DNA of 49,741 bases from an uncultured Mycoplasmatota bacterium. GTDB lineage: Bacteria > Bacillota_I > Bacilli_A > RF39 > UBA660. Below are positions 34,473-42,049 of this stretch, piece by piece; within the stretch, counting starts at the first letter, position 1; each line of letters opens with the position of its first letter. The stretch covers positions 69,569-119,309 of the forward strand of contig CANOWY010000002.1 in NCBI GenBank assembly GCA_947571135.1. The letters run 5' to 3'. The notes below the pieces were generated by a model. The model was not told the origin of the DNA, did no database searches, and saw only the letters and a program-made list of their open reading frames with translations. The position numbers were made by a program, and so were the translations under genes.

Positions 34473-35171
34473 ATGAAGAAGTTTGGAAAGAAATATGTGG
34501 AAGCTTCTAAAAGTATAGAAAAAAATAAAGAGTATACAGTTAGTGAAGCAATCAAATTAGTTAAAGAAACTTCAATTACTAAATTTGATAGTACTGTTGA
34601 TGTTGCTATTAATCTTAATGTAGATCCTAAAAAAGCAGATCAGCAACTTAGAGGTTCTTTTGTATTACCAAATGGTACAGGAAAATCTAAGAAAATTTTA
34701 GTAATTGCTAAAGGGTCTCAAGCAGAAGCCGCTAAGAATGCTGGTGCTGATTATGTAGGGGACAAGGACATGATTGAGAAAATCCAAAAAGAAAATTGGT
34801 TTTCGTATGATGTTATTATCGCAACTCCAGATATGATGCCAGAACTTGGTAAAATAGGTAAAATTTTAGGTCCTAAAGGTTTAATGCCTAACCCTAAAAC
34901 AAATACTGTTACCACTAATGTAGTTTCTGCTATTGAAGATGTAAAAAAAGGTATGGTAAGTTATAAAACAGACACTTATGGAAATATTCATAGTGTTGTT
35001 GGTAAAGTTTCTTTTGATGAAGCAAAACTACAGGAGAATTTAGAGTATATTGTAACTACAATTTCTAAATTAAAACCTGCTAGTGTTAAAGGGAAATTTA
35101 TTAAATCTATTTCTATAGCATCTACAATGGGTCCTGGAATTAAATTAGACAAAAATTCTTTTGACATTTAA
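34473..35171 (+). CDS. rplA: 50S ribosomal protein L1
   Basis: Primary rRNA-binding protein of the L1 stalk. The two-domain L1 fold is complete: [26 protein letters not shown], the signature [20 protein letters not shown], and C-terminal [21 protein letters not shown]. The length of 232 is normal. GGAGG precedes the ATG. It follows rplK after 62 bases and in relatives also acts as a translational repressor of its own message. Confidence 0.96.
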   Translation: MKKFGKKYVEASKSIEKNKEYTVSEAIKLVKETSITKFDSTVDVAINLNVDPKKADQQLRGSFVLPNGTGKSKKILVIAKGSQAEAAKNAGADYVGDKDMIEKIQKENWFSYDVIIATPDMMPELGKIGKILGPKGLMPNPKTNTVTTNVVSAIEDVKKGMVSYKTDTYGNIHSVVGKVSFDEAKLQENLEYIVTTISKLKPASVKGKFIKSISIASTMGPGIKLDKNSFDI

Positions 35172-35189
35172 TGAATATTTTAATATAAT

Positions 35190-35310
35190 ACGAGTAGAAA
35201 AGCGAATTACCAAAGACAGTAGGGAAACATTAGTTTTTAATTATCCTACCGAGGGAAAACGAATACTTATTTTATAAGCTCTTTTTCCTTGGAAAAGGGC
35301 TTTTCTATTA
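35190..35310 (+). promoter_or_regulatory. L10 leader (rplJ-rplL autoregulation)
   Basis: The stretch between rplA and rplJ has the hallmarks of the L10 leader: GCGAATTACCAAAGACAGTAGGG, AATTATCCTACCGAGG pairing with GTAGGG, and a terminator-like stem AAGCTCTTTTTCC/GGAAAAGGGCTT (35276-35306) followed by TTTT. L10(L12)4 binding to such a leader represses rplJ-rplL. Here the key part is described by positions; the motif order matches the Rfam family from memory. Confidence 0.78.
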
Positions 35311-35330
35311 ATTAAAAGGAGGAAAGAAAG

Positions 35331-35828
35331 ATGGCAAGTCAAAAAGTTCTTAACGAAAAAAAAGAGATTGTTGCTGAGATTACAGATAAGATTAAAAATA
35401 GTGAATCTGTTATTTTATTTCAATATCAAGGTTTAACAGTTGCTGATATTAGTTCGTTAAGAAATAAATTAAGAGATGTGAATGCAGAAGTAAAAATTTA
35501 TAAAAATACTTTACTTAAAAGAGCATTAGATGATTTAAAACTTAATTTAGACGGATTTCTAGAAGGTCCAAATGCAATCCTTTTTGGTAAAGACCTACTA
35601 GAGCCAATCAAGGTTATCGCTGATTTTGCTCGTGATAACGAGAAACTTGATATACGTGTTGGGATTATTAGTGGTGATGTGGCTAATATTGATACTATAC
35701 GTGAATATGCCAGTATACCATCAAGAGATGGGCTTCTTACAATGCTTGCTGGTGGCATGATACAATATGTAAGAGATTTAGCAATTGGTTTAAACCTTTA
35801 TGCTGAAAAATTAGAAGAAAATAATTAA
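35331..35828 (+). CDS. rplJ: 50S ribosomal protein L10
   Basis: Stalk protein that anchors L7/L12 dimers to the ribosome. The N-terminal domain shows KKEIVAEITDKIKNSESVIL, LTVADISSLRNKLRDVNAEV and KNTLLKRALDD. The C-terminal helix (about 140-165) carries L7/L12 binding sites. The length of 165 is normal. AAAGGAGG precedes the ATG. It is regulated by the L10 leader immediately upstream and lies 16 bases before rplL. Confidence 0.95.
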   Translation: MASQKVLNEKKEIVAEITDKIKNSESVILFQYQGLTVADISSLRNKLRDVNAEVKIYKNTLLKRALDDLKLNLDGFLEGPNAILFGKDLLEPIKVIADFARDNEKLDIRVGIISGDVANIDTIREYASIPSRDGLLTMLAGGMIQYVRDLAIGLNLYAEKLEENN

Positions 35829-35844
35829 TTAGGAGGAAAGAAAA

Positions 35845-36216
35845 ATGGCAAAATTAACAAAAGAAGATTTTATTAGTGCTTTAAAAGAAATGACTATTCT
35901 TGAAGTAAAAGAATTAGTTGATGCAATGAAAGATGAATTTGGAGTAGATCCAAGTGCAGTAGCAGTTGCTGCGGCTCCTGCTGCTGGAGGGGCAGAAGAC
36001 GCTGGTTCTGTTTCTAAAACAGTTGTTCTTAAGAATGCTGGTGGAAATAAAATTGCAGTTATTAAACTATTAAAAGAAATAACTGGCCTTGGACTAGTTG
36101 AAGCAAAAGCACTTGCAGATAATGGCGGAAATATTAAAGAAAATGTTCCTGCTGATGAAGCAAATCAAATTAAAGCACAACTTGAAGAAGCAGGCGCTGA
36201 AATAGAACTTGCTTAA
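35845..36216 (+). CDS. rplL: 50S ribosomal protein L7/L12
   Basis: Flexible stalk protein that recruits translation factors. N-terminal dimerisation helices (FISALKEMTILEVKELVDAMK), a short Ala-rich hinge (VAVAAAPAAGGAED), and the C-terminal factor-binding domain (VVLKNAGGNKIAVIKLLKEI, GLGLVEAKALADN). 123 residues, normal. It closes the unit with a terminator at 36221-36246. rpoB, its usual neighbour, does not follow. Confidence 0.96.
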   Translation: MAKLTKEDFISALKEMTILEVKELVDAMKDEFGVDPSAVAVAAAPAAGGAEDAGSVSKTVVLKNAGGNKIAVIKLLKEITGLGLVEAKALADNGGNIKENVPADEANQIKAQLEEAGAEIELA

Positions 36217-36220
36217 TTAA

Positions 36221-36246
36221 AAGGGTAGAAAAAACTACTCTTTTTT
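36221..36246 (+). terminator. Terminator after rplL
   Basis: AAGGGTAG (36221-36228) pairs with CTACTCTT (36235-36242, one G-U), then T-run. Confidence 0.7.
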
Positions 36247-36293
36247 AATTGTTAAATTTTTTCTTTATTTTGCAATGAAAATAGGATAGATGA

Positions 36294-36850
36294 TGGAAAA
36301 TGAAGTACAAAAAGAAGAAGAGAAATTTCTTTCAAAATTAGGAAATAACCTAGGGAAGGGAGTACATTACATAGTAAGAAAACCCTAGGACAGAATAAAA
36401 AAATATTAATAGAGAGTAGTATAGAAATACTCTTTAATGCAAAAGCCCCCTATAGCCTATCAAGAAAGTGACTATACTTCTCTAGAAGCCTATGTCCTAA
36501 ATAGTGGAAGTATAAAACCTTATGAAAGTGTTGAACATGATGTAAGACTGTGGTTATTATATTGGAACCGTTTAGGTGATTATCAAAAGTATTCATTACC
36601 TACTTGCAGGCTTTAACGTTTTTGAATAATGTTTATAAATTGCTTACACCAAAAAATTATTATCCAAAAGAAAGAGGAAGTGCGTAGTGTTTTAGTAAAG
36701 GAAATATTTATATAGTTGCTAATATAGGAAGTATGTATGCAAGTGATTATGGTTATGCATTTAGTATTAAATATAGATTAAAATTAATTTTTGATAATAA
36801 CGCAGTTTATCTTTATTCTTGATTGTATAAATTGGAAAGTATGTAATGGA
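36294..36850 (+). pseudogene. Decayed copy of the 421-residue surface protein
   Basis: Pieces in different frames match the C-terminal half of the protein at 32316, in order: YESVEHDVRLWLLYWNRLGDYQKY (like the VYWNNFGEYQNY region), LNNVYKLLTPKNYYPKERG, IYIVANIGSMYASDYGYAF (like ISYVGNIGLIYPSDYGYSC) and LYKLES. They are separated by several stops and frameshifts, and the N-terminal module is gone. It is a dead paralogue lying just upstream of another member of the family, which indicates repeated duplication and loss at this site. Confidence 0.7.
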
Positions 36851-36883
36851 GTTGGTTCATTTAAAAAAGGATTCGTAATTGAA

Positions 36884-37105
36884 TCAATTTTTTGTTTTAT
36901 TTTGTATAATAATTTCTAAATTATATAATTTTGCTATTTCTAAAAGTAGTTCTACATCATAGTTTCTTTGGCCATATTCATAAAATTGAATAGCATTTCT
37001 ACTTCGTTTTATTCTTTTGCCAAATTCTTCTTGAGTTAATCCTGTATTTTCACGAATAAATTTTATAATTTCGTTTGCTTTATAATTTGTCGCTTTTAAT
37101 TTCAT
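36884..37105 (-). CDS. Small XRE regulator paired with BspA-like protein
   Basis: Cro/CI helix-turn-helix: EIIKFIRENTGLTQEEFGKR, then IKRSRNAIQFYEYGQRNYDVELL and IAKLYNLEIIIQN. ATG at 37105 has AGAGG seven bases upstream; the frame reaches back to 37123, inside the neighbouring promoter. It is divergent from the surface gene at 37195 with a perfect 10-bp inverted repeat between them. It differs in sequence from the other two surface-linked XRE proteins, so each pair is likely independent. Confidence 0.82.
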   Translation of the reverse strand: MKLKATNYKANEIIKFIRENTGLTQEEFGKRIKRSRNAIQFYEYGQRNYDVELLLEIAKLYNLEIIIQNKTKN

Positions 37106-37116
37106 ATATATACCTC

Positions 37117-37164
37117 TTGACAAGCATACAATATGTTGGTATTATTGTGCTGACAATACCAACA
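37117..37164 (+). promoter_or_regulatory. Promoter and operator of BspA-like gene
   Basis: TTGACA (37117-37122), 17-base spacer, TATTAT (37140-37145). The inverted repeat TGTTGGTATT (37134-37143) / AATACCAACA (37155-37164) covers the -10 and the start of transcription. Confidence 0.78.
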
Positions 37165-37194
37165 AAATGTGGGCTATGAATGGAGCGTTTAAAA

Positions 37195-38418
37195 ATGAAG
37201 TTAAAAAAATGCAAGAAAAACAAAAAGGCAAAGAAAATAGGGATAGGAAGTATAATTGGTATATTGCTATTAATAGGAGGAATAACTTTATATAAAACAT
37301 TTGCGCTGTATGAGGAAAAGAAAGAATTTGATGTACTAAGAGGAAAAATAGGAGAATTTGTAGAAAATGATTTAGAACTTGCTATGACAGTAGATGGAAA
37401 TCATACGAATGAGGTTCCAAGTAAAGGGAAATATTATGTAGAAGTGACTTGCGATAATGGTGCTGAAGGAAGATGGGATTATGATGCATGGACAGTAGTA
37501 GTTGGAAATATGACTAAAACAAAAGTAAAATGTATGATTGAATTTAAAAGTCCAGGAACGTTAATGGCTACAACACCAAATAATACAAGTGCGTTTTGGG
37601 GTCATAAAGAGAGTATAACAAGAATCGTATTTGAAAATAGAATAAAACCCTATGCGAATGCTAGTTACACTTATGATGTATCTGATACGCAAGATGGAAG
37701 TGTAATGAGTTATATGGTTGCCAATGAAAGTGATACTTCTACTTTTACCTTATATATTCAAGGAAATGGAGGAGTAACGGCTAATACAAACAGTAGTTAT
37801 TTATTTTATTCTTTTAATAATTTAGAAAAAATTGAAAATTTACATTTATTAAATACTTCTAATTCTACTAATATTTCGTATATGTTTCGTGACTGTATAA
37901 AATTAGTTCAGTTGGATGTTAGTTCATTTAATACAGAACAAGTGAAGTTTATGGCTGAAGTTTTTTCAATGCCAACTGATGGTTCAGGAAAATTAGAAGA
38001 AATTGTAGGACTTGAATATTGGAATACTGAAAATGTGGTAAATATGGCTTCATTATTTTCTGAATTAAGACAAATAAAATCATTGGATGGTATAGGCAAT
38101 TGGGATATAAGTAATGTATCCAATATACAATCCATGTTTCAAAACGATCGCTTATTGGAAAGTTTAGATTTACATAATTGGAATACAAGTCAAAATACAT
38201 CTATGACTTGGACATTTGGTGGATGTGTGAATTTAAAATACTTGGATATAAGCAAATTTTCTATAAATAATGTTCTTAAATTTGGTCATTCGTTTTATGC
38301 TATGCCAAAAGATGTCAAAATCAAAACAAATACTACGATGAAAAATTGGATAATGAATTTAGAGGTAATAAGTGAGCGGCCATCTGAATGGAACGACAAT
38401 AATTTTATTATAAATTAA
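37195..38418 (+). CDS. Exported family protein with BspA-like repeats
   Basis: The family N-terminal module is present: basic start, membrane segment (about 18-36), TFALYEEKKEFDVLRG, two-cysteine module (VEVTCDNGAEG, KVKCMIEF). The C-terminal 250 residues are repeats of the DUF285/BspA leucine-rich type, with units like LDVSSFNTEQVKFMAEVF, WNTENVVNMASLF, WDISNVSNIQSMF and LHNWNTSQNTSMTWTF. These surface repeats bind host or bacterial partners in other species. ATG at 37195 follows GGAG at nine bases. It is controlled by the divergent XRE gene. Product about 407 residues, no C-terminal anchor, so attachment would be by the N-terminal helix. Confidence 0.82.
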   Translation: MKLKKCKKNKKAKKIGIGSIIGILLLIGGITLYKTFALYEEKKEFDVLRGKIGEFVENDLELAMTVDGNHTNEVPSKGKYYVEVTCDNGAEGRWDYDAWTVVVGNMTKTKVKCMIEFKSPGTLMATTPNNTSAFWGHKESITRIVFENRIKPYANASYTYDVSDTQDGSVMSYMVANESDTSTFTLYIQGNGGVTANTNSSYLFYSFNNLEKIENLHLLNTSNSTNISYMFRDCIKLVQLDVSSFNTEQVKFMAEVFSMPTDGSGKLEEIVGLEYWNTENVVNMASLFSELRQIKSLDGIGNWDISNVSNIQSMFQNDRLLESLDLHNWNTSQNTSMTWTFGGCVNLKYLDISKFSINNVLKFGHSFYAMPKDVKIKTNTTMKNWIMNLEVISERPSEWNDNNFIIN

Positions 38419-38506
38419 TTAGAATTGTTTTCCTTGAAAGCGTTGAAGTCAATAAAAAAGTGTATGAAGTAGAAATAGACTATTTTTAAAGAAAAAAATA
38501 TTAGAG

Positions 38507-38546
38507 AAACTTGAATTTTCAAAAATAGAAAACTCAAGTTCTTTTT
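38507..38546 (+). terminator. Terminator of BspA-like gene
   Basis: AACTTGA (38508-38514) plus flanks pairs with TCAAGTT (38534-38540), followed by CTTTTT. Confidence 0.65.
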
Positions 38547-38665
38547 GGCTTTAAATAAGGGTATTTTATTCCTTTTTAATTAATATTGATACTATTTTTT
38601 TGTTTCTTGTTAACTTTAAATAGTTTTATCTTTAAAGTAAACAATAATAAAGAAATATGTTTTTT

Positions 38666-38674
38666 TGCTATAAT
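38666..38674 (+). promoter_or_regulatory. Extended -10 before glycine-rich gene
   Basis: TGC-TATAAT (TATAAT 38669-38674), 72 bases before the start at 38746. A second TATAAT (38715-38720) is closer. No clear -35. Confidence 0.4.
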
Positions 38675-38745
38675 GCCTTACTTTTTCGTGATTGAAAATA
38701 ATAAAAAAGTATTTTATAATGGAGTTATCATAGAGGAGGAAAAAA

Positions 38746-39802
38746 ATGAAAAAAGAAGAAAAAAGAAATAAAATCCTCCCAACTTCAGGAACGCGCCTGG
38801 GGGGGGGGTACACTAGAAAATAAAAGTAAACCAGGTGAGTTCAAGAAGTTCAGCAAAAATAGAAAGAATAAGAAAATCCTAATAGGAAGTATAGTAGGAT
38901 TAATTCTTTTAATAGGTGGAATTACATTATATAGAACATTTGCTCTATATGAAGAGAAGAAAGAATTTAATGTTTTACAAGGAAGAATACCCTCTTTTTA
39001 CAAAAGTTGGGATTTTTATGAAAACAAAGAAAATGTATTTGAAATACCCTATAGTGGTTCGTATAAATTAGAAGTATGGGGAGCAAGTGGAGGTTCTGCT
39101 AGTGGATCTAGAACTGGTTATGGAGCCTATGCAACAGGAGAAATATTTTTAGAAAAAGGAGTAAATCTATATATTCATGTAGGAGGACAAGGTGGAAAAT
39201 ATGGTGGTGGGTATAATGGTGGAGGAAATGGTAGAAATGCTACTGCATGGACTGACGGAAAGCATGAAGCATGGGGCTATGGAGGTGGCGGAGCAACTCA
39301 TATAGCCACAAAATCTGGATTATTATCCACTCTTTCAAATGCCGTTGAAGACATCCTTATTGTTGCTGCAGGAGGCGGTGGTTCTGGGGGTGTTAATCCT
39401 GCAGGATATGGTGGTTCAGGAGGAGGCATTAAAGGTGCTAATGGTTATTATGCTAGTTCTGGTTCTGCTCCTTATATTGGACAAGGCGCTTCTCAAACAG
39501 AAAGTAGTGGATTTTTGTTTGGAAGAGGAAATAATCAAACTAACGATAATTATGGTGGTGCTGGAGGTGGCGCTGGGTTTTATGGCGGAACTCATGGCGT
39601 ATTTGGAAATACTGGAGCTGGAGGCGGTTGTAGTTATATAGGGAATACTTTATTAAGTAAAAAAGTAATGTATTGTTATGAGTGTGAAGAAAGTGAAGAA
39701 GAAACTACGAAGACTATAAGTGTTTTAAATGTTAGTAATGAACCGATGAGTGAGATAGCAAAAATTGGTAATGGATATGCCAAAATTACTTACATGGGTT
39801 AG
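38746..39802 (+). pseudogene. Glycine-rich exported family protein, out of frame at a G10 tract
   Basis: ATG at 38746 follows GAGGAGG. The first 18 codons (MKKEEKRNKILPTSGTRL) run into ten consecutive G (38799-38808), after which this frame stops within six codons. The next frame is open without a stop to 39802 and encodes the family module: PGEFKKFSKN, IGSIVGLILLIGGITLYRTF, ALYEEKKEFNVLQG. About 270 glycine-rich residues follow (YKLEVWGASGGS, VGGQGG, AAGGGG) of the kind found in the ALK/LTK-like Gly_rich family. Removing one G joins both parts. I read it as a phase-variable gene in the OFF state; a sequencing error or plain mutation is the alternative. Promoter and binding site look intact. 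Confidence 0.75.
38799..38808 (+). repeat. Homopolymer tract of ten G
   Basis: Ten consecutive G in a very AT-rich genome, inside the early coding region of the glycine-rich surface protein. Nine or twelve G would restore the reading frame. Confidence 0.9.
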
Positions 39803-39874
39803 TTCAGACCTTTTAAGTCATAAAGATATTGAATTTCGAATTTAATTTTTGTATAATTATACTAGGTGAGGATT

Positions 39875-40138
39875 ATGAAAAAGACATTAATGACAATTTT
39901 GAAAATTGCTGTGTTGATTGTATTGTTTGTATGGATTGTTATGGTGTTTACAGATTATTTTAGAGTTAGAGATGGAAATGATCCGTTATTTTGTTTATCC
40001 AATGAAACAATTGAGTATAAAGATGGCTCAAATTATATTTGTAATGGTTTGGGATATAAAATGATTCGTTATGACCGTGAGTGTCTTAAAGCAACTGAGT
40101 TTGGTCCTTTCTTTATTAAAGAAAGACAATGTGAATAA
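39875..40138 (+). CDS. Small exported/membrane protein, 87 aa
   Basis: N-terminal hydrophobic segment (about 8-27), then a short extracytoplasmic domain with three cysteines: DPLFCLSNETIEYKDG, NYICNGLGYKM, and ATEFGPFFIKERQCE at the end. ATG at 39875 follows AGGTGAGG; an in-frame GTG lies nine bases earlier. It is probably anchored by its signal helix. The FGPFFIKERQC ending looks conserved, but no function is known to me. It has its own TATAAT-like box upstream (about 39850). Confidence 0.68.
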   Translation: MKKTLMTILKIAVLIVLFVWIVMVFTDYFRVRDGNDPLFCLSNETIEYKDGSNYICNGLGYKMIRYDRECLKATEFGPFFIKERQCE

Positions 40139-40193
40139 AAATTTGCTAATTTCATATACCTATTATATAATAGGGGACTAGTTGGTGATTTTT

Positions 40194-40625
40194 ATGAAAT
40201 TAAGTAACCATGGTTGGAGTATTAATCAAATGATTTTATGTTGTTCTGTTCTATTAATCGCATTTTTCTTTGTTGTGTTTTTTGCAATGCAGCTACAAAA
40301 ACAATTTGGAGATTCTTTTAAAGAAAGTATAACTGGAAAAGTGACTTATGCAACAATAGAACGAAATATTTCGGTTGGGTCCTTGGCTTATATAGAAGAA
40401 TATTATGATAACGAAGTTGGGAATGGAACGATTACCATTACAACAGATAATTTGATTGAATATGCCATAATTGATGATGAGGATTTAATTACGTCAGAAA
40501 AGGACAGTTGTAAAGGATATGCTTTGATTCGGAAAAATAAAGATACTTCTTTATATTCGGAGGCATTTATTACGTGTCAAGATTATACTACTAAAGATTT
40601 TCAACATTGGAGAATGGGTGATTAG
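40194..40625 (+). CDS. Membrane-anchored small protein with Cys pair
   Basis: N-terminal KLSNHGWSINQMI, then a membrane helix (about 16-36) and an external domain. The C-terminal part reads NLIEYAIIDDEDL, CKGYALIRK, EAFITCQDYTTKDF, with two cysteines placed to form a disulphide. The next gene repeats this C-terminal pattern, so the two are paralogues. ATG at 40194 has GGTGAT upstream; a TTG at 40182 is in frame but less likely. No named family is recognised. Confidence 0.68.
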   Translation: MKLSNHGWSINQMILCCSVLLIAFFFVVFFAMQLQKQFGDSFKESITGKVTYATIERNISVGSLAYIEEYYDNEVGNGTITITTDNLIEYAIIDDEDLITSEKDSCKGYALIRKNKDTSLYSEAFITCQDYTTKDFQHWRMGD

Positions 40626-40628
40626 TGA

Positions 40629-40985
40629 ATGAATAAAATAAAAAATGTGTATATGGTATGGGGAGTTATAGTTGTCCTAATATTTATATTGCTAACGGTA
40701 TTTGGTTTTCTTTATAAAAACAAAACAAATGTTTATAAAAATTTAGAGGAAAAGTTAGTTGAAGCAGAAAAAAAATATGCTGATGCTAAATTTTTATATC
40801 CACAGAATGGAGAAACAGTAAAAGTAACTGCAGAAGAAATGATTGAGTATGGAGCACTTGATTCTTTAGAACACGATGGAGAAAATTGTAACGGATATGC
40901 TATTATTCAAAAAAAAGGTACAGTATTTGACTATAAGGGATACGTATCTTGTAAGGATTATAAAACAAAAGGGTATGAGAATTAA
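40629..40985 (+). CDS. Membrane-anchored small protein, paralogue of preceding gene
   Basis: One membrane helix (about 9-28) followed by a short coiled segment (NLEEKLVEAEKKYADAK) and the shared module EMIEYGALDSLEHDGENCNGY, AIIQKK, YKGYVSCKDYKTKGY, again with the cysteine pair. It starts three bases after the stop of its paralogue and is surely co-transcribed. It could form a complex with it on the outer side of the membrane. Function unknown. rpsL follows after its own promoter. Confidence 0.68.
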   Translation: MNKIKNVYMVWGVIVVLIFILLTVFGFLYKNKTNVYKNLEEKLVEAEKKYADAKFLYPQNGETVKVTAEEMIEYGALDSLEHDGENCNGYAIIQKKGTVFDYKGYVSCKDYKTKGYEN

Positions 40986-41010
40986 AGTGTGATTTTTGTC
41001 ATACTTTTTC

Positions 41011-41040
41011 TTGACTTTCATATAATAACAATGATATAGT
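41011..41040 (+). promoter_or_regulatory. Promoter of the rpsL-rpsG-fusA-tuf operon
   Basis: TTGACT (41011-41016), 18-base spacer, TATAGT (41035-41040). The roughly 85-base leader that follows holds two small hairpins (TTCTAT-ttag-ATAGAA; ACAC...GTGT), which may serve autoregulation. Confidence 0.65.
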
Positions 41041-41133
41041 AAGCATGGTTTTAAAGAAGGTTCTATTTAGATAGAACTTAATTTAATCAAATATTTGATA
41101 CACCGGGATGTGTGTTAATGAAAGGAGGACAAT

Positions 41134-41547
41134 ATGTCTACAATTAATCAATTAGTTACTAATAAAAGAAAGAAGAAAACTAAAAAGAGTAAAAGCCCAG
41201 TTTTAAATGTAGGATTTAATACACTTGAGAGAAAGCAAACTGAACAAAATAGTCCACAAAAAAGAGGGGTTTGTACTCGTGTAGGAACAAAAACACCTAA
41301 GAAACCAAACTCAGCATTACGTAAATATGCACGTGTTAGACTTTCTAATGGTAAAGAAATCGATGCTTATATACCTGGAGAAGGACATAACTTACAAGAA
41401 CATAGTGTTGTATTAGTACGTGGTGGACGTGTTAAAGACTTAATCGGTGTTCGTTATCACATTGTACGTGGAACGCTTGATACACAAGGAGTTCAAAATA
41501 GACAACAAGGTCGTAGTAAATACGGAACAAAAAAACCAAAGAAATAA
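41134..41547 (+). CDS. rpsL: 30S ribosomal protein S12
   Basis: Decoding-centre protein. Signature [20 protein letters not shown] and [14 protein letters not shown], then [20 protein letters not shown] and [15 protein letters not shown]. Lys in TKTPKKPN is at the classical streptomycin-resistance position with the sensitive-type residue. 137 residues, normal. AAAGGAGG precedes the ATG. Confidence 0.97.
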   Translation: MSTINQLVTNKRKKKTKKSKSPVLNVGFNTLERKQTEQNSPQKRGVCTRVGTKTPKKPNSALRKYARVRLSNGKEIDAYIPGEGHNLQEHSVVLVRGGRVKDLIGVRYHIVRGTLDTQGVQNRQQGRSKYGTKKPKK

Positions 41548-41572
41548 AATTTAGATAAAGGAGGAGATAAAA

Positions 41573-42040
41573 ATGCGTAAAAGAAGAGCGATTAAAAGAG
41601 ATGTATTACCAGATCCAGTGTATAATTCGAAAGTAGTTACAAAACTTGTAAATCAAATTATGCAAGATGGAAAAAAAGGTACTGCACAAAAAATTCTTTA
41701 TGAAGCATTTGATATTATAAAAGAAAAAACTGGTAAAGAGCCAATGGATGTTTATAATGCAGCACTTGAAAATGTAAAACCTGCGCTTGAAGTTAAATCT
41801 CGTCGTGTGGGTGGTTCTAATTATCAAGTACCAGTTGAAGTAAGTGATGAAAAAAGTCAAACACTAGCGTTACGTTGGATTGTTAATTATGCAAAATTAA
41901 GAAATGGTAAGGGAATGGCTATCAATTTAGCACAGGAACTTATGGATGCTGCTGAAGGAACTGGTGGCGCTGTTAAAAAACGTGAGGATACTCACAAGAT
42001 GGCTGAAGCAAATAAAGCATTTGCTCACTATAGATGGTAG
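41573..42040 (+). CDS. rpsG: 30S ribosomal protein S7
   Basis: Assembly-initiating protein of the 30S head that binds 16S r[23 protein letters not shown], then [16 protein letters not shown] and [25 protein letters not shown] at the end. 155 residues, normal. GGAGGAG precedes the ATG. It lies between rpsL and fusA, as in the str operon. Confidence 0.97.
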   Translation: MRKRRAIKRDVLPDPVYNSKVVTKLVNQIMQDGKKGTAQKILYEAFDIIKEKTGKEPMDVYNAALENVKPALEVKSRRVGGSNYQVPVEVSDEKSQTLALRWIVNYAKLRNGKGMAINLAQELMDAAEGTGGAVKKREDTHKMAEANKAFAHYRW

Positions 42041-42049
42041 GAGGAATTT

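Noticed and set aside
38769..38820. G10 tract as an assembly artefact only
   Set aside because: Cannot be excluded, but the large conserved genes in the window are intact, so the general error rate appears low; kept as a finding with this caveat.
39339..39641. Hydrophobic 100-residue frame inside the glycine-rich gene
   Set aside because: It is the shifted reading of GGT/GGA-rich codons giving Val/Leu runs; the glycine-rich frame has clear domain character.
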